A DNA stretch of 64,000 nt. Source: Serripes groenlandicus. Its lineage: Eukaryota; Mollusca; Bivalvia; Cardiida; Cardiidae. The translations under genes were made by a program, and so were the position numbers. Shown here one piece after another: positions 48,404 through 58,052 of the stretch (position 1 is its first letter; each line of letters starts with the position of its first letter). The notes under the pieces were generated by a model. It worked only from the letters and a program-made list of their open reading frames with translations, had not been told where the DNA came from and made no database searches. The stretch lies in NCBI GenBank assembly GCA_031761405.1, contig JASEVX010000007.1, forward strand, positions 42,208,840 through 42,272,839. The letters run 5' to 3'.

Positions 48404-49582
48404 TATCGGATGTTGGAGATTTCGTCTAACTACCATGTTGTCTAACTGATACTATAGAGTAAATGGGGTAGAGATTTCGTCTAACTTATACCATAGAGTA
48501 AATGATAACAAAAAGATACCCAGATGTACTGTACGAATCTTGAAAAAAACCATGTGTTCCAGAAAAGTTATTTTCGTCTATATGATGGTTTTATTTATTC
48601 GTTAACTAGCTAATTTTGTTTGTCATAACATTTTCATTTATATAGGTTATTGCACCCTTTTTCAAGGTTCGTACAGTACATCTGGACGGCATACTTCTAA
48701 TTGTGTTGTGTTGTAATTATTATTAAAAAAAAGAATGTTTTCTATTGAATGGACAGTCGGCTTTAATCATACATGTCATTATTCTCCATTGTTCTTCTTT
48801 TCCCACAGTATTGATTGTTATAGAGTCGATAACATGGAAAATGTTACACACAAGCTCCGTCTAATAGGAGAACCTGTAAAGTCAAACATAAAACGTAGTT
48901 CTTCTTTTACCACAATGTTGGTTGTGATGAGATGAAATGTGATATCTTTTCCCATAATAACCAGCCAGCTATTACGAGTCTGCAGTCGGATCTCTGGTCT
49001 GGAGACAATTGAGAGTTCAGACAGAATTCACGACGAGGAATGATAATTGCAAACCCGCTTGCCTGTATATTTTGTATATTTGTATATGTATTTATGTTTG
49101 TCAATGATTATGTACTTTGTATACGTCAAAGATTATTCTGTTATATAAAATGTTGTTATGTTCTGTTAAAAATGTGTAAATAATAATAAGAAACAAGTAG
49201 ATGGGAAATAATAAAAAAAGAGAGAATCAAGTTATCATTGTGGGAAACATTGAAGACGAAATCTCCGATGGATGTATTGAACAATTATGTAAATATTAAA
49301 TTAAATGATAACAAATACAAATTAATATAAGAAAAACGGCAAACTAATTTAAATTGTTTGTTGTATTTCACTATAATCGGTCAATTAACACCTTACTATA
49401 ACACCTGCATATCGATATAGATCATACAGTACTGTCCTCGATAAGTTAGACGAAATCTCTACCCCATTTACTCTATAGTATCAGTTAGACGAAATGGTAG
49501 TTAGACGAAATCTCTACCCCATTTACTCTATAGTATCAGTTAGACGAAATGGTAGTTAGACGAAATCTCCAGAATCCGAAGT
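48404..49582. mobile_element. ~1.2 kb element bounded by long inverted repeats (TTAGACGAAAT type)
   Basis: Left arm 48404-48500 and right arm about 49447-49582 are inverted copies: GGAGATTTCGTCTAACTACC, CTAACTGATACTATAGAGTA and AATGGGGTAGAGATTTCG occur in both. The right arm carries a 55-bp tandem duplication (TCTCTACCCC at 49456 and 49511). The interior has an exon-like segment (see 48811-48935). Superfamily unknown. Confidence 0.6.
48811..48935 (+). other. Exon-like segment with short ORF inside the inverted-repeat element
   Basis: A good pyrimidine tract and CCCACAG precede 48811, and ATGGAAAATG at 48834 opens 33 codons (MENVTHKLRLIGEPV...) to TGA. AT-rich 3'UTR-like sequence follows. I do not recognise the peptide. 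It could be a captured terminal exon or chance. Confidence 0.3.
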
Positions 49583-49591
49583 TATCTAACC

Positions 49592-49621
49592 TAGAGACAT
49601 ATAAATGTATTTATATGTCTC
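49592..49621. repeat. Perfect 30-bp palindrome
   Basis: AGAGACATATAAAT / ATTTATATGTCTCT around GT; same family as 25653-25687. Confidence 0.7.
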
Positions 49622-50385
49622 TGTCTAAAACAAGAATAAAAACGATCATGGACTACTAATATGTAGTAGTGGTCCCTGATACCAAGCAATGCTTTTTGAA
49701 GCGTTTTTTTTTTTTTTTTTTCGTAGAGAAAACATTTCAGACAATCAATGCAATACTGAATATGGCTTCTCAAATACCATATACCAAATTTAAATATGAT
49801 CAATATTCATATTTCCCCCAACGATCTGATAAATGTGCTACAAGTTCATGTTGTCGGCACTGAACCACTCGCAGATCTGAATTCAATGCTGACCCTAGCA
49901 ATTACCAACTTCGAGACATTTTATTTTGTTATCCTGTTTTTAGCCCTACTAATACCTTTGTTTTGCACAGTCTATGCATGCACATTAACGAAGCACGTGG
50001 TTATTTAAGATTATAATTGTCACTCTTTTCCAGCACGTGTGCCATGTTTTTCCAGGTGGACCGAGTAGCTTGTAAGTCCTTGCATTCATGTTACTTTTCT
50101 TTTAACCCCACATATGACCATATATAATGTTGAAGTCTGACCGCCTGAAATTGATAAAGAAGCAGAAGAAAGATAAGTTGATGGCAAGGATTTTATATAT
50201 TATATATATAACATTTCTGCACAGAACCCTTGCCCGCCAATATGACTGAATATCTGATTGCGAGGGTACAACGAACAACACAACCTTACCGTAAACGCTA
50301 GTCCAGGTTTCTGTACTCGGAATGCGAGTTTACAGTTTGATTGTTCGCATCCGAGGTTACAATGCAATATGTAACGTCGACATAT

Positions 50386-50631
50386 CGAGGGCTTGGCGTG
50401 AAAGGGTTGTAACTAAAATTGGTATTATTTTACCAAGGTTTATCACCTCGCCATAAAGTCTTTATAAGCGTTATATCATTTTTCTTTGTAAACAATGGAA
50501 ATTTAGGTGCCATTGCTCGTTCTGAGCAATGGCATCTAAATTTGCATTGTTTACAAAGGGGTCAAAATTGCCCCTAAACCAAGGTTTTCAAAATAGGTTT
50601 TTAGTTACAACCGTTTCACGCCAATCCCTCG
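50386..50631. mobile_element. Palindromic MITE with GGGCTTGGCGTGAAA termini, copy 2, ATAT duplication
   Basis: CGAGGGCTTGGCGTGAAA / TTTCACGCCAATCCCTCG ends, ATAT at 50382-50385 and 50632-50635. A GCCATTGCTCGTTCTGAGCA palindrome lies in the middle. The interior is inverted relative to 17409-17631. Confidence 0.75.
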
Positions 50632-50639
50632 ATATGGAG

Positions 50640-52030
50640 AGTACGACCACGCATACAGCGGGTTTTGTAATAACAGTAAATAATAAATGTTATAACCCGT
50701 AAACTTATCTTGTGAAACATCTTATATTTGGTTGATGACCATTTCGTCGAAAACCACAAGCTCGTTGTCAGGTGGAAGTCGTTGAACCCGGGATTTCAAG
50801 TTGCAAGTATACCTTTTCTTTTAAGAAAAGCCGACTTGTCCTTCCAGGGAAAAGCATCGACTTTAATTTAGTTCAATTGCATGCTTGGTAATAATATGTA
50901 ACGAATCATGCGTTCGTGCAAAAAAGGTAGGTCCTACTTTGTCTGTTCAGATCATCCTGTCCAGCTGCTCCGTCTTATCAACATCTACGCACATTGACAC
51001 AACCTTCTAACATGCTTAGGTAAGTAACATTTTATGTGAACAGTGTAGACTTTGATCTGTATATCCCCCATGTACCGCGTACTTTTTCCCGTGGATGGTC
51101 TGGGCTCATAACGCGTTCTAAGAATGGAAAAATATAGGCCTATGTGAGAGACTTAAATTGAAATTATATACATGTATATAGTATCTACCTATAGATACTT
51201 AAAATAATTTATATTTGAATGACTTTTCAACGAGATTCCCGTACTATTTTAAATATATTTCACTAGTACTTATAATTGACAAACGAAATGCAAAGTTTAC
51301 ATGATAACATAGGTTGCCGCGACTTTGAAGCGCAACGTCAAAGTAGCCTATACAGGTAAAGTACATTTGACATGTATAAAAACAGAGATATATAAATACG
51401 ATGTGTTCGCACTTTCCCAACCGCTAATTTTTCCTATAGAATTTGAGGTTAGGGTTGGGGGTGTATTGTTTGTTGCAACAATAGAGTTGATATGTGATAA
51501 TTGGCGAACATTTATATACTGTGCTAAAAAAGTTGTTTCTAAATTTGAGAAAGTTGTACTTAAATTTCATAAAATAACACTAATATAGAGCTGATTTTAA
51601 TTTGCAAGAATGTACTATACTTTGAATAAAAACATGAGAATATAGCTGAATAACAAAGCATAGAGATTAACTGAGGATTATATAAATACATAGCACAAAC
51701 AAGATACATGAAATGTTATATATTTTGGTCATACTATATATATACAGATTTATATTTTTAACATACTGATGTATATATGTTACTTGTTTAGTTTGTATTT
51801 GCATGATGGACAGTTCTGTCTTTTGCTTGCTAATAAACTTTGAAACTTTATATAAAGTTATATTTAAGTAACATTGAAACGCGTTTTGGATATAATTTAT
51901 ATAATAAAGTATAAATAAATTGAACATCTTAAAATATTTATGTAAAGACCTGTATAAATTAAAACATATATTAACTCATAATAGTTCTTCATATGTATAT
52001 ACAACACTTTAATGTTACATCCATTCACAT
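50640..52030. other. Intergenic, nothing recognised
   Basis: AT-rich. An 87-codon plus ORF at 51325-51588 has no recognisable domain and biased composition. 51600-52020 could hold 3' UTR of the small ORF gene. Confidence 0.4.
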
Positions 52031-52162
52031 TCACTTTAGTTTAACTAAGTAAGAAGCAGCATCAACATAGGTCATGGGTTCCAATTCGCCAGTTCGCAGC
52101 TGGTGCTTCAGCCTGACGACCCTTTGCTCTAGTTCACGATAGACCCGCTTCTTCATAGCCAT
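52031..52162 (-). CDS. Small ORF, 43 codons, possible terminal exon
   Basis: The ATG at 52162-52160 directly follows an in-frame TAA. The frame encodes MAMKKRVYRELEQRVVRLKH, continues with a GELEPMTYVDAASYLVKLK end, and stops at 52031. Composition (charged amphipathic helix, no low complexity) and balanced codon use look coding and unlike the AT-rich surroundings. A plausible acceptor (TTTAACAG) lies upstream at 52196, making exon start 52195, and a CATTAAAG-like polyadenylation signal follows the stop. I do not recognise the product. It could also be a relic of a mobile element. Confidence 0.42.
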   Translation of the reverse strand: MAMKKRVYRELEQRVVRLKHQLRTGELEPMTYVDAASYLVKLK

Positions 52163-52199
52163 TTAGAACCAGAGTCTGATCTCCTCAGATATTCTCTGT

Positions 52200-53540
52200 T
52201 AAACAATAACTTTCAGTTAGTGACCTGTTCATATTTCAAACTAAATATATGTTTGTCATTTATCAATATGAATCAGATTTATCATTGTTAACCTTACATA
52301 CTAACAATTTGTATTTTATCTATACATAATTAAAGAAACACCTTTTGACCTTATAAATATGCATTGAAACCAAAATAATAACAATATACTGCAAAAACAA
52401 GTCTTTGTGTGTAGTTAATTTCTTTCTTGAACAGTATAGAAAGTACAGGTAAGTTTGATGTGCGAAGAGATAATTGGTGATAATTGGTAAATGACGTTTT
52501 GCCAATAACATTCAAATGAATCAATAAATATAAACAAAATTTTACAAATTTAATGGTCTATCTAACTCCATATTAGTTTTGGTCAGCAAAAAAAGATAAA
52601 TTTCTACAGCTTTAAATCCCACCCCTTTATTGTTTACTAAGCATAGGGGTCAATTGAACATGAATGAAAATGTTAATAAAAGAAATTGCTTATTCATGAG
52701 ATGCAAGCTTTTCCCCATGATTATACCTCAGTGTTATTCTAATGTGTTTCTTTAAATGTCTAAATATGGTATCAAACCATGAGCTTAGTACTATTTATTT
52801 ACTTTTTTCGCTGTTCCATACCTCTAAGTAACTCCAACGTACGTAAGGTCAAAAACTGCGAAAAAATAGCATTAGGTTGTATAGACAAATGCATTAAAAC
52901 GAATTTGAACTTTTGTACAACACATATTTTCTCCGTGGTATTAGTGAAATAATAAGATACCTATACTTTTGTCTAGATATATTTGAATGCACTTGAATGT
53001 TTTTTAGCAAAACGTTAGTGTATATAGATGTAAAATGTACTACAAAAACATCATCTGGTCTGGTTATTTTTTATTATTTATCTACAGACCAAAAAAAAGT
53101 TATCTCCCTTGCTTCGTAAGTCCGCCATTATGACGGTTCGGGTCCATTGTCGTTGATTGGCAATTAAAATGGGGCTAAATAGATGTTAACATCATAAGTA
53201 AGACGGCGAATCAGCTGTATGTTTTTAAGTTACTTATATTTTGTGCTCATATGTTTGATTTTGATTACTAAATGATACGTAGGGCCTTCTAGGGCGTCTT
53301 GAAAATAATTTTCCCCCAGCGTAAGAATAACTTTTCCGTGAAAATAAAAAAAATCAATTATCGTTAGCACACACACTTGCAAACATCATTAACTCTGCTG
53401 CGCATTTCCGTAACAATTGAAAACTGCATTTATAAATTGTGTATAAAATAAACACTAGAAAGTATTTCAAAATATTTCATTCATCGATGATCAAGCAGAG
53501 CTCTAGATGTTATGCTTGTTCTAAAATCCTTCTTTTTTCC
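52200..53540. other. Intergenic, nothing firmly recognised
   Basis: 53095-53175 contains CAAGGGAGATAAC on the minus strand, a motif I associate with molluscan repeats, next to an ATGGCGGAC with no sustained frame. No supported gene. Confidence 0.4.
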
Positions 53541-53552
53541 ATTAACCCAATT

Positions 53553-53620
53553 GTGTATGTACTCAAAAGTATCGCCTCAATGAGAGGATTCTTTTTAGTA
53601 CCCACACCATAGGGTTTTGT
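53553..53620. repeat. AACCCTATG-family palindrome
   Basis: GTACTCAAAAGTATCGCCTC / GAGAGGATTCTTTTTAGTAC, ending CATAGGGTTTTG. A half copy is at 54612-54650. Confidence 0.6.
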
Positions 53621-53658
53621 TGGATAATATTAAAAAGATAGATATTGTTGGGCAAACT

Positions 53659-53888
53659 TTAACCCTTTCCCTCATACGACAATTCTGCAGCAGACGACAT
53701 TGAACGTATTTTGTCAAATAATGGAAAATCTCTATAATTGAATGGATAACCTATGACTAAAAGTGGAAAACATTGTGACAAAAGGAGAAATTGCACGTTT
53801 TGTGCAATTTCTTCTTTTGTCACTATGTTTTCAAAAAGCCATCTGCTGCAGAGGCGTCAGAAAGCGTCTATATGAGGAGAAGGGTTAA
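53659..53888 (-). mobile_element. TTAA MITE, 230 bp
   Basis: Full-length; right end GGAGAAGGGTTAA; hairpin TTGCACGTTTTGTGCAA. Confidence 0.88.
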
Positions 53889-54029
53889 TGAGCTGCAAAC
53901 CCCTCCTTATCTGGACGTCATGAGCCAGATGTGACTAGCCCTTTTGTTAGGGATGACACATACTATTATAAATATAACTGAATAAACTGATACTTTACCC
54001 TTTTCTTCGATCACTAAAACTTTAAAGAT

Positions 54030-54190
54030 AGTAAAATGGCTTCTGTCATAGGGCACTCAGGGTTGCAAGGATAGCATTATGACTGGTAGATCTGTATCAT
54101 AATATAAAAAGTCATAGTTCTTTTAAATTCCCCAGGAAATGCTGTGACATAACCGAAATACTGTTGAGAGTGTGGTTTAAAAAGCTATTT
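54030..54190 (+). mobile_element. SINE 3' part, decayed
   Basis: CTCAGGGTTGCAAGGATAGC, then CCCCAGGAAATGCTGTGACA and GAGTGTGGTTTAAAAA; the same body as the 2660 family in the opposite orientation. Confidence 0.55.
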
Positions 54191-54198
54191 AAAATTAA

Positions 54199-54437
54199 TT
54201 AACCTTTTCCCACATATAGACACTTTCTGACGCCTTTGGAGTCTGCAGCAGACGACTTTTAAAAACATTGTGACAAAAGTAGAAATTGCTCAAAACAAGC
54301 AATTTCTCCTTTTGCCACAATGTTTTCAACTTTTGTCAGTAAGTTAACTGTTATATATAGAGATTTTTTGTGTTTTTTGATAAGATATATGTTCAAAGTC
54401 GTCTGCTGCAGATTTGTTGTATGTGGGAAGTGGTTAA
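54199..54437 (+). mobile_element. TTAA MITE, 239 bp
   Basis: TTAACCTTTTCCCACATATA to GTGGGAAGTGGTTAA; hairpin TTGCTCAAAACAAGCAA. Confidence 0.8.
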
Positions 54438-54852
54438 CACACTTCCATCTTGCTATACTCTTATTCTTCACATTCTTGAATAGATGCTTTAATTTAAAAG
54501 GTGTATGTTACCGGTAACACATTCCCACATGTATACAAGAAATCTGCAGCAAATCACTTCACAATTATGGTATATCTCTATAGATGATACAGTAATTATT
54601 GAATAGAGTTAAAGGCAATTTTTTTGAGTACCCACAACATAGGGTTTGAGGATTAAATATGGGTTTTGAATTTGAAATACTCAGCTTATCTGAAGCTCTG
54701 ATGTGGGTAAGAGTTAAGAGAAATTTCTCCTTTTCTCACAATGTTTTCAAAAGCATTTTGTCACGTTTTGCATCTGAATGCATCTGTACATAGGAAAGAT
54801 TCAGAAATAAAACCATCCATTTCAGTTTGCTTTATGTAATATGAGTAGGGGT

Positions 54853-55065
54853 ATTAACCCTTTAAGCCCCATACAACAAAATTGCAGCAGACAGTTTTGA
54901 AAACATCTAGGAAAAAATAGGACAAATTTATTTGGTAGTAAAAGTATGATCATTGAAAAGAATTGAAAACATTTTGGCAAAAGGAGAAATTGTTCATCTC
55001 AAAAAGTTTTATAAGTTTTCTGCTGCAGAGGCACCAGAAAGCATCTGTATGTGGGATATGGTTGA
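54853..55065 (-). mobile_element. TTAA MITE, decayed
   Basis: TTAACCCTTTAAGCCCCATAC to GTGGGATATGGTTGA. Remnants of another copy lie at 54510-54800. Confidence 0.55.
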
Positions 55066-55244
55066 AATTAAAAACATCTGAGAAAAAGACAGTAACATAT
55101 GAAAAAACCCCACATTGTAGGCAAATAAGCAATTCTCCTTTTCCCACATATTTCATTACATCTAATGTATAAGTGTTTACAGTTTTTCTTTTATCATATC
55201 AGGTTATAATTCCATAATTAAAAAGATTATTTTCTGAATTTCAG

Positions 55245-56780
55245 GTGTTTGAAGAAATAAGTTAATTTATTGGAAGATTTGTTGCAGTTAGCAATCTGTC
55301 ATGGCAGGACCACATAGTTACAATATTTCAAACATCCGACAATTTAACCCCAATGGGGATGAGGAATACAATCAGCCGGTATTTCCAATGAACTTTAGGC
55401 CTGCCTTGGGTCCTTTGAGTTCTGATCACACACAGAACCAATCATTTAGTCCAGGGATGATGCCATTCAGCCCAACGATCCATCACACTGGGCAAATGTT
55501 AGAAGGTAACCAGTCTGGTCACAACTTTAGGGGCGACGTTGAAATGGGAAATATATATTCTGGTAGAAGTCCACATAATCCCACATTTTCAAATAGTAAT
55601 TTTCAAATTGGTTACAACTCCTATAATGATGGAGGTGCTGTAGACAGGAGCAATTTGTACACCACTCCTACTAGTCCTAGGTCAGAGTACCCAAAGCAAC
55701 ATGGCAACCCTATGGTAACTACTGATCAGCGAAATAGAGAAACACACATAATAGCTGGTAGTAACTACCTTGGTGATACTATCAACAACCCAAATGATGT
55801 AGAGGGAAATATAGACAATATAAACCCAGATGACTTTAATTATTTACTTAAAAATACTGATAACAAGACGGCCGTAGATAATCCAGAGAACAGGAACAGT
55901 GTTATTAATACAGTTAATGATTCGCTTCATCCACCGTCAGAAAATGACAAAATGGAATCAGAGACAAGAGAATTCAAAGAGGAACCAGTGGAACAGGAAG
56001 TTGAAAATGATAATGCTGGGTCGGATACAAAAGATTCAGTCGAAGAAATTTCAGAAATCGATGAAAGTTCTATAGAGAAAAAAATCAAAAAGGAAATTAT
56101 TTTTGAAGAAGATGGAGATGTATCAAATGATACCGGAAAAGATGAAGATGGAGATGTATCAAATGATACCGGAAAAGATGAAGATGATGATTCAACTGCA
56201 GTTGTTAGTGACAATGAAACTGTTATGATGTCTGATTATGAAGGAGACAATACCAATGAAACAAAAAGTAGTAAGAAAGCTGATGCTAAACGTAAGAACA
56301 AAGAAACAACTCCCAAGAAAAGTGACATTAAACCAAAATCAAAAAGTGCCATATATTCGGAAAAGAAGGAACACAAATGTCCTGAATGCGGAAAAACTGT
56401 TAATTCGTTAAGAGCATATGAAAAGCACCTGAACTTGCATACAGATAAATTTTCCTGTACTATTTGTAAAAAATGCTTCAACTCGCAAACTTCGTTGGCC
56501 ACTCACCAGAAAGTTCACCAAGGGTTCATAGGGACTGAGAAGTGCAATGTGTGTGATAAAACATTCTACGATAAAAGTTCACTAAACAAGCATACCCTCT
56601 CAGTTCACATGGGCATAAAGAACTTCCAATGTGAGTATTGTGACCGTTCTTTCTATGCCAGGAAGACGTATGAGGAGCATGTGAGGGTTCACACAGGTGA
56701 ACGACCGTTTAAATGTATGATTTGTCCAAAATCCTACAAACGCGTAGCAGACTTGAATCACCATATACGACTGCACAAAG
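55245..56780 (+). CDS. Zinc-finger gene, exon with start codon and fingers 1-5
   Basis: The acceptor TTTCAG ends at 55244, so 55245-55300 is 5' UTR with in-frame stops and an upstream noncoding exon must exist. The CDS runs 55301-56780, leaving one base (G). The donor is GTTTGT directly after LHK. The ORF continues 155 nt past the donor through TTAA-element sequence to a stop at 56933-56935, but joining to GTGAAACA at 62447 restores a normal finger linker (HKGETKHTC), so the splice is preferred. Confidence 0.85.
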
Positions 56781-58006
56781 GTTTGTATGTCATTGGTCAT
56801 CATGTATCTTTAAATCTCTCTGGCTATGCTCAATTTTCTTTATTAAGCCTTCCGAAACACATCAAATCTGCAGCAGATAATTTTGTAAACATCTATTCAA
56901 AAATATGGAAAATCTCTATAAAATATTTTTTTTGAAAAGAGCTGAAAACAATTTGGCAATAGCAGAAATTTCTCTTTATTATGCAAATTGTTAGCTTGAC
57001 TATTCAAAGAATATGGAGAGCTATTATAGTCTCTTGTGCGTTCATGTTGCAACTTTGGTTATAGTTTTGCATGCAAGGCTTTTTCTCACAAACCACAGAT
57101 GCATTTACTTTGAAACTTCACACACGTATTGGACATCATCAAATGACCGTGCAGGACAAGTCCCAAAACTCTAGATCTGATTTTGACACAATTAGGCCTC
57201 TTTTTAGCTCGCCTATTCAAAGAAATAGGGGAGCTTATGTACTCACCCCGGCGTCTGCGTTGGCGTCCGTGTTGCCAGCTTGGTCAAACCTTTGCATGCA
57301 AGGCCATTTCTCAGACACTGTGTATGCTGTTGCTTTGAAACTTCATTAACTTATTCAGGGTCATTAGGTGACCTTGTATGTCAAGTCCCATAACTCTGGA
57401 ATGGACTTTGACTGAATTGTGCCCCTTTTTGGCCGGATTGCTCAAGCAATTCCGGTCTATAGATTGGCGATGTCCGTCTGTCCGTCTGTCTGTCCGTCAA
57501 CATTTTGGTTAAAGTTTCAGGTTAGGCAAAATGGTTAAAGTTTCTGGTTAAGCAAAATCTCAGACATGGAAAGAGCTACAAACTTGAAAATTGGTCTGTG
57601 TGTAGCCACTAACATGTTCTTTTGACTTCCATGATAACTCTTCACCTTCACCTTGCTATTGCCCGTCTGTCTGTCTGTCTGTCCGTCAACATTTTGGTTA
57701 AAGTTTCTGGTTGAAGCAAAATCTCGGACATTGAAAGAGCTACAAACTTGAAAATTGGTCTGTGTGTAGCCACTAACATTTTCTTTTGATTTCCATGATA
57801 ACTCTTCACCTTGCTATTGCCCGTCTGTCTGTCTGTCTGTCCGTCAACATTTTGGTTAAAGTTTTTGGTTGAAGCAAAATCTCGGACATGGAAAGAGCTA
57901 CAAACTTGAAAATTGGTCTGTGTGTAGCCACTAACATGTTCTTTTGATTTCCATGATAACTCTTGACCTTCATGTTGCTATTGCCCGTCTGTCTGTCTGT
58001 CTGTCT

Positions 58007-58052
<46 letters not shown>

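Noticed and set aside
51325..51588. 87-codon plus ORF
   Set aside because: AT-biased composition, no domain, no splice or promoter context.
53095..53175. Gene start (ATGGCGGAC, minus)
   Set aside because: The frame closes within a few codons and CAAGGGAGATAAC looks like a dispersed repeat.
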